DNA of 64,000 bases from Sphingosinicella ginsenosidimutans (GTDB lineage: Bacteria; Pseudomonadota; Alphaproteobacteria; Sphingomonadales; Sphingomonadaceae): assembly GCF_007995055.1 (NCBI RefSeq), contig NZ_VOQQ01000001.1, positions 2,773,001 through 2,837,000 on the forward strand. The letters run 5' to 3'. Shown here piece by piece: positions 55,581-63,118 of this stretch; the stretch's first letter is position 1; each line of letters begins with the position of its first letter. A program made the position numbers and the translations under genes. The notes beneath the pieces were generated by a model. That model saw only the letters and a list, made by a program, of their open reading frames with translations. It did not search any database and was not told the DNA's origin.

Positions 55581-56420
55581 ATGCGTTTTCTGTCGATCCT
55601 TGCCGGTCTTGCGGCCGCCCACGCCTCCGCCGCGCTCGCGGCCGATGTCGCGCAACCGTTCAACGTGCAGGGCGATGCCGCCGCGGCGGATCGCTCGCGG
55701 GAATGCCTCGCGCAGGCGATCTATTACGAAGCGCGCAGCCAGTCCGACGACGGGCAGCGTGCCGTCGCCCAGGTGGTGCTGAACCGGGTGCGGCACCCGG
55801 CTTATCCGAATACGGTGTGCGGCGTCGTCTATCAGGGATCGAGCCGGTCGACCGGCTGCCAGTTCACCTTCACCTGTGACGGGTCGATGTATCGCGCCGT
55901 CGATCCGGTCGCCTGGGATCGCGCCCGGCGCATCGCCGACGCCGCGCTGCACGGGAGTGTCTATCGCCCCGTCGGCCTCGCCACCAATTATCACACCACG
56001 GCAATCAACCCCTATTGGGCGCCGAGCCTCGTCCCGCAGATCGTGCTTGGCGCCCACATCTTCTATCGCCGGCCCGGCTATGGCGGGTCGGCCGATGCCT
56101 TCACCCAGGCGCCGGCGGCGGACGATCCCAACGCGGCCTTCATGGACAATTATGTCCTCCGCCCGCTGGATGACGGGATGCCGCGAATCCATCGCTCCCG
56201 GCCGGGTGCCGGCGGTGCAACCGTCGAGCGGCCCGTCATGGAGATTCCGGTCGTCGAGCGCCCCGTCGTCTATCGCGCGGTCGCAACGCGCGGCTTTGGC
56301 GCAACGCCGCGCCGTGCGGCTGCCCGGCCCGCAAGCGCCCAGCCTGCGGCCGCAACGCCCGCCCGCTCGACACCGCGCGTCGTGATCCAGAACGGCGTCC
56401 GGATCTTCCGCGGATCCTAA
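55581..56420 (+). CDS. SleB-like cell-wall hydrolase (Hydrolase_2)
   Basis: 279 residues. Signal peptide 1-20 (LSILAGLAAAHASAALA). The catalytic domain (~35-170) has ECLAQAIYYEARSQSDDGQR with the Glu of SleB-type lytic enzymes, VVLNRVRHPAYPNTVCGVVY and CQFTFTCDGS. The rest (from ~185) is low-complexity and Pro/Ala/Arg-rich (VVERPVVYRAVATRGF). ATG at 55581 is used; a TTG three bases before it is in frame. The stop overlaps the end of the comM remnant by 4 bp on the other strand. Confidence 0.8.
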   Translation: MRFLSILAGLAAAHASAALAADVAQPFNVQGDAAAADRSRECLAQAIYYEARSQSDDGQRAVAQVVLNRVRHPAYPNTVCGVVYQGSSRSTGCQFTFTCDGSMYRAVDPVAWDRARRIADAALHGSVYRPVGLATNYHTTAINPYWAPSLVPQIVLGAHIFYRRPGYGGSADAFTQAPAADDPNAAFMDNYVLRPLDDGMPRIHRSRPGAGGATVERPVMEIPVVERPVVYRAVATRGFGATPRRAAARPASAQPAAATPARSTPRVVIQNGVRIFRGS

Positions 56421-56890
56421 TTGCGCGGCGCCTGCCGCCGATAGCTCAGGGCCTCGGCGACATGGATTCGGCCGACGCCATCGCTGCCGGCCAGATCGGC
56501 GATCGTCCGCGCGACCCGCAGCACCCGGTGGTAGCCGCGCGCCGAAAGCCGCATCGCCTCGGCCGCCTGAGCGAGGAGCCGCCGGCCGGGCTCGTCGGGT
56601 GTGGCGACCGAATCGAGCAATTCCCCGTCGGCCTCGGCATTGGTGCGCGGCCCCCTGCCCTCGTAGCGCGCTGTCTGGACGGCGCGCGCCTCGGCGACCC
56701 GCGCCGCGACCTCGGCCGAGCCTTCGGCGGGGGGCGGCAGCACCAGGTCCGCAGCGGCGACGGCGGCGACCTCGACATGAAGATCGATCCGGTCGAGCAG
56801 CGGGCCGGAAACCTTCGCCTGATAGTCCGCCGCGCATTTCGGTGCGCGCGAGCAGGCGAGCGCGGCATCGCCCAGATGGCCGCACCGGCA
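56417..56890 (-). pseudogene. comM: comM 3' remnant (attachment-site half)
   Basis: 157 codons of ComM: CRCGHLGDAALACSRAPKC, then SGPLLDRIDLHVEV, the Mg_chelatase_C region RLLAQAAEAMRLSARGYHRV and a C-terminal SYRRQAPRN. Walker A, Walker B and the N-terminal Lon-like domain are missing; the sequence upstream of the TGC codon at 56890 is the recombinase. The other half of comM is not in the window. Confidence 0.88.
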
Positions 56891-58375
56891 TGATTGCGTT
56901 GCCTTGTCAGCGCCATTTCCGAAAGGGACATGGAGCAGCCTTATTTCAACGTCGTCGGTTCCGACGACGATGCGATCCGTGATCGCTTCCACGATCTGCC
57001 GCCGGTCCTCCGGCGGCAGATCGTCCCAGCGCCCGGAGAGGTCGCGGGCCTCCGCGACCGCCTCCGCCTGCGAGGCGCTCCCGATCCGCAGCACGTCGAT
57101 CTTCGCCTGGAGCCGGGGAAGCTCGTCCTCAAGCTGCGCCCGTCGCTCGGAGAGCGGGCGATGGCGCCGGCCGAAGTCCTCCTTGGAGAGGCTGTCGGCG
57201 AGATAGAGCTGGTAGAGGCGCTCGTCCTCCGCTTCGATCTTGCGCAACTCGGTTTGCGCGCTCTGGATGAGCCGCTCGCACTCGGCGATCTCCTCGTCCG
57301 CTGCCTGCCGGTGTGCCTCGATCTCGTCGGGGGAGAGCAGGAAATGGCGGAGCTGCTCGCGATACACGGCTTCGAGATCGGGTATCGGGATTTTGTTGCG
57401 GCAGGACGTGCAGACGTACTTGGGCGAGTTCGTCCAGACGTACATCTTCCCGCCGCAATGGCAGAAGGCGTACCCGGCAAAGAGGTAGCTGGACTTGCGC
57501 GCCATCGGCTTGCGGCCGTCGCGCTGTTGGTCGAGCACCGCGTTGCAGCGCTCCCACAATTCCTCGGGGACGACCGGCACGACCGGCGTCAGCACCCACT
57601 CCGCTTCCGGCTTCAATTCCCAGCTTTTCGTGCGGTCGTTCGTGCGGGTGTAGTTGGCGCGATGGAGGCCCTTGGCGGTGGAATCGCGCAGCAGGCGGCT
57701 TACGGTGGTGTCCGTGAAGGGCGAGCCGTTTCGGGTGCGGTATCCGCGCTCGTTGAGGAGCCGCGCCACGGTCTTCTTGCGGCGGTGCTCGTCGAACAGC
57801 TCGTACAAAAGCGCCCGAACGGGCGCTTCGTCAGGATCGGGTTCGAGCTTCTTGTCGCGCCAGCGATACCCGAAGGGCGCGGCGCCGCCGATGGGCTTGC
57901 CGAGCTTGGCGCGGACGGGAACGGAGGCCGACACGCGCTCGGCGATCTCCTCCCGCTCCCATTGGGCCATCGCGGCGATCATGGTGAAGAACAGGCGGCC
58001 GGCCGGCGAGCTAGTATCGATGGCCTCTTGGAGGGAAACGAGGTCCGCGCCAGCGGCGCGGAACAGTTCTGCGAACTCCAGAAGCTCCTTGGTGTTGCGC
58101 GCCAGCCGCGCGAGCTTCGAGAACACCAAACCCGTGATGACGCCCGCGCGCACGTCGGCAAGCATCCGCTGCGCCTCGGGATGCCCCATGACCGCTTTGC
58201 CGCTGACCGCTTCGAGGCGATACACCTCTGCGACGTGCCAGCCCTTGGCCTCCGCATACGCGCGGGCGCGCTTCTCATGGTGCTCCGGGCTTTCGCCCCG
58301 CACCTGGTCCTCGGTCGATACCCGAATCCAGATGCCCACGGCCTTGGCCGTCTCACGCTCTTGTCCGCTGGTCAT
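56417..58375 (-). CDS. large serine recombinase fused in frame to ComM C-terminus
   Basis: 652-residue chimera. Residues 1-150 are a serine recombinase catalytic domain (GIWIRVSTEDQ with nucleophile S20; SKLARLARNTKELLEF with the catalytic Arg), then a recombinase domain (KPIGGAAPFGYRW, ERGYRTRNGSPFTDTTVSRL), a zinc ribbon (FCHCGGKMYVW...CTSCRNK) and a coiled coil (~370-450). From about residue 496 (CRCGHL) the sequence is the C-terminal part of ComM, an Mg-chelatase-like AAA+ helicase for DNA uptake. The join is between ...DKATQS and CRCGHL. Good ribosome-binding site (GGAGGGG) before ATG 58375. The chimera arises because the element inserted in the same orientation as comM. Confidence 0.85.
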   Translation of the reverse strand: MTSGQERETAKAVGIWIRVSTEDQVRGESPEHHEKRARAYAEAKGWHVAEVYRLEAVSGKAVMGHPEAQRMLADVRAGVITGLVFSKLARLARNTKELLEFAELFRAAGADLVSLQEAIDTSSPAGRLFFTMIAAMAQWEREEIAERVSASVPVRAKLGKPIGGAAPFGYRWRDKKLEPDPDEAPVRALLYELFDEHRRKKTVARLLNERGYRTRNGSPFTDTTVSRLLRDSTAKGLHRANYTRTNDRTKSWELKPEAEWVLTPVVPVVPEELWERCNAVLDQQRDGRKPMARKSSYLFAGYAFCHCGGKMYVWTNSPKYVCTSCRNKIPIPDLEAVYREQLRHFLLSPDEIEAHRQAADEEIAECERLIQSAQTELRKIEAEDERLYQLYLADSLSKEDFGRRHRPLSERRAQLEDELPRLQAKIDVLRIGSASQAEAVAEARDLSGRWDDLPPEDRRQIVEAITDRIVVGTDDVEIRLLHVPFGNGADKATQSCRCGHLGDAALACSRAPKCAADYQAKVSGPLLDRIDLHVEVAAVAAADLVLPPPAEGSAEVAARVAEARAVQTARYEGRGPRTNAEADGELLDSVATPDEPGRRLLAQAAEAMRLSARGYHRVLRVARTIADLAGSDGVGRIHVAEALSYRRQAPRN

Positions 58376-58457
58376 GGGAAACCCCTCCGCACGCCCGAGC
58401 TTACGCCTCCTAGCGCAGGTGGCAAGCGCGCCTGCCGTCGCCCGACTCACCGGGGAC

Positions 58458-59000
58458 TCACTTCGTCGGATCGTCCGTCGAGAGGGATTCGAAGAGGCGG
58501 GATGCGCCCAAATGATAGTGCGCGATCACCGCTGCGCCGGCGTCAAACAGTGCCATGCGACGAGGCGGCCCCTCCCAATCGCGGCGTGGCCGGGGCAACT
58601 GGTCGCGCAGCGGTTCGAATGAACGGACGATCGCCTCGGCGACTTCCTGGCGTGTCCGCGCACCAACGCTCGCAAAGCAACTCCGAATCTCGCCCTTGGT
58701 ATAGACGACGACCTCCATGCCACGGCTTTGGGCAAGCGCCACAACCGAGCGGCATAGGCGAACGATCCGCGTGGAGCGCTTCGCCGACGAGGGCTCGAAG
58801 GCTTCGAGCACGATGGTCTGCGGCTCCAGACGCGAGATGATCTTCTCAAGCTTACGCAGGCAGCCCGCGTTCTTGTCCGCCTTGGTATCAGACACGCCCC
58901 AATCGTACAGGCATAAGGGGCTTGAGAACGCCGCCCATCCGAATCCGTGGCTTGTGGGTTTGAAGCCCAGCACGAGAGATGACGGCTGGGGCGGCGTCAT
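58458..59000 (-). CDS. RuvC/RNase H-fold-like protein of a mobile element
   Basis: 180 residues. The order of blocks resembles RuvC-type resolvases: a first strand LVLGFKPTSHGFGWAAF, a second with Glu E66 in TIVLEAFEP, then SVVALAQSRGMEVVVYTKGE, and a late helix LFDAGAAVIAHYHLG with D153. The first catalytic Asp expected after LVLG is not there (GFKP instead of GIDP). I read it as RNase H-like by inference; activity is uncertain. Its start overlaps the XRE gene stop by 4 bp, so they are one operon; 82 bp later the recombinase begins. Confidence 0.6.
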   Translation of the reverse strand: MTPPQPSSLVLGFKPTSHGFGWAAFSSPLCLYDWGVSDTKADKNAGCLRKLEKIISRLEPQTIVLEAFEPSSAKRSTRIVRLCRSVVALAQSRGMEVVVYTKGEIRSCFASVGARTRQEVAEAIVRSFEPLRDQLPRPRRDWEGPPRRMALFDAGAAVIAHYHLGASRLFESLSTDDPTK

Positions 59001-59332
59001 GCGTCCGAGTGCTTAGTTGCGCGCGCCATCATCGCCCGCAGAAGGTGCTGCTTCTTGACGGAAGCGTAGTCCTTCTTGCCGGCGACCTTGCGTTCGAGGA
59101 CCACGGCGCGGCGCATGACCGCTTCCTCGACCGATGCGTAAAGGCGCGAGACGAGATTGCGCGGCGATCGGCCGAAGATGACTTGCAAGGCGAACACCAC
59201 CGGGAGGGTTGGATGCTCGTCGCCTCGCTCGTACCGCGAAATGCGCCCCTGCGCGACGCCCAGCAGTTCGGCCAATTCCTCTTGGGAGAGCGACCAGCGA
59301 GTGCGAAGGCGACGTAAGTAAATGTTGTGCAT
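58997..59332 (-). CDS. XRE-family transcriptional regulator
   Basis: 111 residues with an N-terminal Cro/CI-type helix-turn-helix: TRWSLSQEELAELLGVAQG and RISRYERGDEHPTLP. The C-terminal half is helical with basic stretches (RKVAGKKDYASVKKQHLL). Probably the repressor of the element. No clear ribosome-binding site precedes its ATG. A perfect 14-bp palindrome sits 15-28 bases upstream. Confidence 0.85.
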   Translation of the reverse strand: MHNIYLRRLRTRWSLSQEELAELLGVAQGRISRYERGDEHPTLPVVFALQVIFGRSPRNLVSRLYASVEEAVMRRAVVLERKVAGKKDYASVKKQHLLRAMMARATKHSDA

Positions 59333-59346
59333 AAAGAACAGAAAAA

Positions 59347-59360
59347 TTAGCGGCCGCTAA
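59347..59360. promoter_or_regulatory. palindrome TTAGCGGCCGCTAA upstream of the XRE gene
   Basis: Perfect 14-bp dyad, 15 bp before the ATG of the regulator. On the minus strand it is followed by TTTTT. Placement fits autoregulation by the XRE protein. Confidence 0.5.
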
Positions 59361-59400
59361 GCGGGCCGTTCTTATCATCGCCGCTTCCGCCGATGTTGTG

Positions 59401-59431
59401 CAGGATAGGAATTATGCGCTGGGCGCATAAT
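59401..59431. promoter_or_regulatory. hairpin and conserved 19-base motif, copy 1
   Basis: CAGGATAGGAATTATGCGC (59401-59419) recurs with two mismatches at 60810-60828. The second half is an inverted repeat ATTATGCGC-TGG-GCGCATAAT (59411-59431). On the minus strand it reads GCGCATAAT, a possible -10 box, leading to the XRE gene. Confidence 0.5.
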
Positions 59432-59468
59432 TTTCGCGCTTCGCGCGAACCGATCCCGCCGCCTTCCG

Positions 59469-60776
59469 CTATGCCGCCTCTTGCGCCGCTATGCCGTAAC
59501 GCGCGGCAAGCGCAGCGATGGTGGAACGCTGCGCGTTCGGAATCGCGTACGTGCCGTGCATCTTCACCGTCGGCAGGCGCAGCTTCGTGCGGATCACGAT
59601 GCCAACGGCTTTCGCCGTAAGCGAGCCGTGCGCTCGCCCGAGCGCCGTTCGTTCAAATTGCTCGGCGACGGCGCGGACGGAGATGGGCAACGCCGGAAGG
59701 CTTGCAGCAACGTCCATGATTGCGGACAGCACCGCGGCTTCGACAGAGACGGCGCGCTCTGCTGCTGCGCGCGCCTCCTCTCCCGCGAGCTGCCCGGCGA
59801 TGCGGGCGCGGACTCCAGCGTCGTCGATGATCGACAGCAGGGACAGCGCCGTCTGATTGAACCGGGGCGCTATGTCCGGCACCAGTCGCGTCGGATCGGA
59901 GGCGACCCTCCAGCGGGCATGGAAGCGCCACGCCAGCAGGCGGTTGCGCAGCTCGCGCGCCTCCTCCTGCATCGCGGCGGGGAGGCTGATCGAAATGTCG
60001 GAGCGTAAAGGTCGTTGCCCGGTTTCCTCCGTGAGGAATCGGCTTTCGAGCGCACGGTCGGCGAAATCCTCGCGCATGGCGATGAGCTTGGGGCCGAAGA
60101 CCTTGAAGGCTTGAGGGTTCAGCTCCCGATGGCGGTTAGTCATGGTTCGCAGCACCGGCAGGCCCGCGACCGTGCCGTTATTGAGAATCTTGGTCAGCTC
60201 GGCGGTCGCGTCCGAAAAGCGGAAATCCGCTTCGTCCAAGACGAGCGTTCCGCCGAAGGCGTCGAGGACATGGAAAATGGGCGAGACGGTCGAGGCGCCG
60301 GAGGCAAAGAACGGCTTATAGCAGACGGAGCCGATCGTCAGGAGCGCGCGGGTCTTGCCGGTTCCCCAATCGCCCCGGAAGCGCAGATACGGGAGCTCGT
60401 TGAAGGCGTCATACACCCACGTCAGCAGGACATAATGGGCGGCGATCTCCTCGAAAGCCGGCGACAGATCGACATACCGATGGATGAAGGCTTGGACGGC
60501 CCGCACCACGTCCCCCTTGTCCCCGAACTCCCCAACGTCCCCCGGCAGCAGCACGCAGCCGGAAGCAAGGAGATTGTTGCGGGCGGAATACGGAACAAGG
60601 CGTTCGCCGGTGGGTAGGTCGAAATCGGCGACGACGGCCGTGGTGCCGCCGGGCCGACACACGGCAAGCGCCGTTTCTGCCTTCGCCGGATCGTGGATCG
60701 TCTCAATGAGCGTGCCGTCCTGGCAAACGTGCGAAATGAGGGGCGTAGGACCGGAGGCGTTTGGATCGGAGGACAT
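59469..60776 (-). CDS. P-loop ATPase of the mobile element
   Basis: About 435 residues. Walker A is in RFRGDWGTGKTRALLTIGSV and Walker B in GGTLVLDEADF, followed by a sensor-like RTMTNRHRELNPQAFKVFG and DFADRALESRFLTEE. The C-terminus has a DNA-binding-like segment (ARYGIAAQEAA end). It resembles helicase-like proteins of phages and integrative elements that lack a primase. The ATG at 60776 (MSSDPNASGP) has AGAGGA just before it; an ATG at 60821 would overlap the repeated motif. Exact family not known. Confidence 0.65.
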   Translation of the reverse strand: MSSDPNASGPTPLISHVCQDGTLIETIHDPAKAETALAVCRPGGTTAVVADFDLPTGERLVPYSARNNLLASGCVLLPGDVGEFGDKGDVVRAVQAFIHRYVDLSPAFEEIAAHYVLLTWVYDAFNELPYLRFRGDWGTGKTRALLTIGSVCYKPFFASGASTVSPIFHVLDAFGGTLVLDEADFRFSDATAELTKILNNGTVAGLPVLRTMTNRHRELNPQAFKVFGPKLIAMREDFADRALESRFLTEETGQRPLRSDISISLPAAMQEEARELRNRLLAWRFHARWRVASDPTRLVPDIAPRFNQTALSLLSIIDDAGVRARIAGQLAGEEARAAAERAVSVEAAVLSAIMDVAASLPALPISVRAVAEQFERTALGRAHGSLTAKAVGIVIRTKLRLPTVKMHGTYAIPNAQRSTIAALAARYGIAAQEAA

Positions 60777-60809
60777 TCCTCTATCGTGCCGTCTCGCGGG
60801 GAAACGGAA

Positions 60810-60828
60810 CAGGATCGGCATTATGCGC
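60810..60828. promoter_or_regulatory. conserved 19-base motif, copy 2
   Basis: CAGGATCGGCATTATGCGC, 17 of 19 bases as at 59401-59419. It lies 34 bp upstream of the ATPase start on the minus strand and 56 bp upstream of the small plus-strand gene at 60884. Confidence 0.5.
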
Positions 60829-60883
60829 CACAGGGCTTTTTCCGATCCTACGACGCTGCGCGAGCGTGCGGCATCATGCCTAG

Positions 60884-61099
60884 ATGTCCGAACGCACGCA
60901 GCCTGGCGCCGCAGACCGCATCCTCGATCGCTTCTGTCCCGACCTGGATCCCGCCGAACGCGAACGCGCGCGCGAGCGGCTCGATAATCTGGCGCGCGTC
61001 CTCGTACGGATCGCGCGCCGGCACGTTTCTATCCACCCCGGCGATTCGACTCATTCCGACGCACGGGGTACGATTCCGCCGACTCCTCCCGGAGCATGA
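60884..61099 (+). CDS. small element protein, paralogue of the 62630-63118 gene N-terminus
   Basis: 71 residues. The segment RILDRFCPDLDPAERERARE to VRIARRHV matches residues 9-43 of the protein at 62630-63118 (GRIVDRYCPDL...RIAKRQ) at roughly two of three positions. Function unknown. The stop overlaps the start of the second recombinase (ATGA), so it is probably translated with it. Confidence 0.7.
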   Translation: MSERTQPGAADRILDRFCPDLDPAERERARERLDNLARVLVRIARRHVSIHPGDSTHSDARGTIPPTPPGA

Positions 61100-62769
61100 A
61101 ATCCTACTTCGCGTACATCCGCGTATCGACCGTGAAGCAGGGCGAGCATAGCTCGTCGCTTCAGGAACAACGCGCCGCCATAGAAGCGTTCGCCCGGCGA
61201 ACGGGCCTTTCCATCGCCGGATGGTTCGAGGAAACTGAGACGGCCGCGAAGCGCGGTCGCCGCCAGTTCAACCGCATGATGGCCGACCTTGCGCGCGGGC
61301 GCGCCGCAGGCGTCATCATCCACAAGATCGACCGCAGCGCGCGCAACCTCAAAGACTGGGCGAGCCTCGGCGAACTCATGGACCGGGGCGTCGAGGTCCA
61401 TTTCGTGCAGGACAATCTGGACCTGACCACGCGAGGCGGGCGGCTGGCGGCCGACCTGCAAGCCGTGGTCGCTGCTGACTACATCCGCAACCTTCGGGAC
61501 GAGGTGCGTAAGGGTTTCTACGGCCGCGTGAAGCAGGGGTATTACCCCCTCCCCGCGCCGCGCGGCTATCTGGATCGGGGCAAAGCCAAGGCCAAGGAGA
61601 TCGACCCGCACGACGGGCCGCTCGTCCGACAGGCGTTCGAGCTGTACGCCACCGCAAATTACGGTCTCAACGACCTGCGGCTCGAAATGGCAAAGCGCGG
61701 GCTCCTCTCGCGAGCCGGGAAGCCGCTCTCCCTCGATGCCATCTCCCACCTGCTTCACAATCCGTTCTACGTCGGCCTTATCCGCATCAAACGGACCAAC
61801 GAGATGTTCGCGGGGAATCATCAACCGCTCATCTCAAAAAGCGTGTTCGATCGGGTCCAGGACGTGCTTTCCGGGCGCCTGTACCCGCGCACGCAAATCC
61901 ATCGTTTCCTCTTTCGCCGCCTCATCAAATGCGCGCGATGCGGCCGCTCGCTCGTGGGCGAGCAGCAGAAGGGCCACGTTTATTATCGCTGCCACGATTA
62001 CGGATGCCGGGGCGTATCGCTCTCGGAAGCGAAAGCCGACGAGCTGGTCCGAAGCGAGCTGGCAGCGCTGCGGGTGGACGACGGGGACGTAGGGGACTTG
62101 CGCGACCTGCTTGCCGAGAAGATCGCGGAGGAGGATGCAGGACTCGCTGCGAAGGCAGGCGAGATCGACCGTGATCTTGGCCTTTTAGCTCAGCGTCTCG
62201 ACCGCCTCACCGATGCGGTCTTGGACGGCACGATCGACAAGCAGACATACGAGGAGAGGAAAGCGGCACTCCTCGCTCTGCGATTGACCCTTATGGAGCG
62301 CCAAAGCGGCGGCAACTCGACATATTGGCGATCCATTGCAGAAAGGTTCGAACTCGGTTTGACGGCTCTACAAGGCTACGAAATCGGCTTGGACGACGAA
62401 AAACGCGATGTTCTCAAATCCGTGGGTTCGAACTTGATAGTGGACCTAAAAAAGCCCGTGTTTCCTATGTTTTCTCCGTTCGCGGAGATACGCGAATGGT
62501 CAATTTCGGCTTACGGTGCACCGTCTCGGGCCGCAGCTCGAAAACCGATCCGTGACAGGAAGCGCACCCGATTGCGCAAGCTCCTCACCACCCTTGCGGG
62601 ATTGGAGGGCGTGACTCAGACTGGCGGGGATGAATCCCACCAACGACCCGGCAGGGCGCATTGTCGATCGCTACTGCCCAGACCTTACCCCCGAAGAACG
62701 AGAAAAGGCCCGCGAGCGTCTGCACAATTTCGCCGGCACCCTCATACGCATCGCCAAGCGACAGGCTGA
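61096..62769 (+). CDS. second large serine recombinase
   Basis: 557 residues. Catalytic domain with S11 in AYIRVSTVKQGEHSSSLQEQ, IIHKIDRSARNLKDWASL with the Arg, and a recombinase domain (GYYPLPAPRGYLDRGK, NPFYVGLIRIKRTNEM). Zinc ribbon KCARCGRSLVGEQQKGHVYYRC, coiled coil (~360-420), and a tail. It is unlike the first recombinase at most positions. The last ~46 residues (after GGDESHQ) are read from bases that also encode the start of the next gene in another frame; the natural end is unclear. Start ATG overlaps the small gene before it. Confidence 0.88.
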   Translation: MKSYFAYIRVSTVKQGEHSSSLQEQRAAIEAFARRTGLSIAGWFEETETAAKRGRRQFNRMMADLARGRAAGVIIHKIDRSARNLKDWASLGELMDRGVEVHFVQDNLDLTTRGGRLAADLQAVVAADYIRNLRDEVRKGFYGRVKQGYYPLPAPRGYLDRGKAKAKEIDPHDGPLVRQAFELYATANYGLNDLRLEMAKRGLLSRAGKPLSLDAISHLLHNPFYVGLIRIKRTNEMFAGNHQPLISKSVFDRVQDVLSGRLYPRTQIHRFLFRRLIKCARCGRSLVGEQQKGHVYYRCHDYGCRGVSLSEAKADELVRSELAALRVDDGDVGDLRDLLAEKIAEEDAGLAAKAGEIDRDLGLLAQRLDRLTDAVLDGTIDKQTYEERKAALLALRLTLMERQSGGNSTYWRSIAERFELGLTALQGYEIGLDDEKRDVLKSVGSNLIVDLKKPVFPMFSPFAEIREWSISAYGAPSRAAARKPIRDRKRTRLRKLLTTLAGLEGVTQTGGDESHQRPGRAHCRSLLPRPYPRRTRKGPRASAQFRRHPHTHRQATG

Positions 62770-63118
62770 GTACGAAGGGCGCCTTCTTCGGGAACCGGAG
62801 GGCTTTGCACCCGAGGGCAATTTCACCTGCCGGTACTGTCCGGCACGCGCCACCTGGTTCGGTCGGTGGGATATGACCTGTTCCCGCTGTTTCGAGGCGT
62901 TCCGGACCGGCTTCTATCCCGCCTTCGTGGCAAAGCACCCCGGCAGCTACTTCCGGCGACGCGAGCTTGAAGCGGACCTTCGCCTCACGCCCCGGCAGCT
63001 CGATCGGTTGATCGAGCGGGGCGAGCTGGTTGCCCGGCATGACATCTTCTTGCGGAAGGAGAATCCGCAGCTAACCGTGACTAAACTATCTGGACATACC
63101 CAAACGCTAGGCTGCTAA
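62630..63118 (+). CDS. zinc-finger plus helix-turn-helix element protein
   Basis: 162 residues. N-terminal ~45 residues are shared with the 71-residue protein upstream of the recombinase. A zinc-binding pair follows (FTCRYCPARATW then MTCSRCFEAF, CxxC...CxxC), then a helix-turn-helix-like stretch RLTPRQLDRLIERGELVARH. It may be a DNA-binding partner of the recombinase, such as a directionality factor; this is inference. Overlaps the recombinase gene by 140 bp and the convergent gene by 12 bp. Confidence 0.6.
   Translation: MNPTNDPAGRIVDRYCPDLTPEEREKARERLHNFAGTLIRIAKRQAEYEGRLLREPEGFAPEGNFTCRYCPARATWFGRWDMTCSRCFEAFRTGFYPAFVAKHPGSYFRRRELEADLRLTPRQLDRLIERGELVARHDIFLRKENPQLTVTKLSGHTQTLGC

Noticed and set aside
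59347..59365. Palindrome with T-run read as a terminator before the XRE gene
   Set aside because: The arms have no loop, so a stable RNA hairpin is unlikely; an operator is the better reading.
59401..60828. The 19-base repeat as attachment sites of a nested element
   Set aside because: The copies flank a gene of the element rather than a recombinase module and are set at equal positions before two operons, which fits regulation better.
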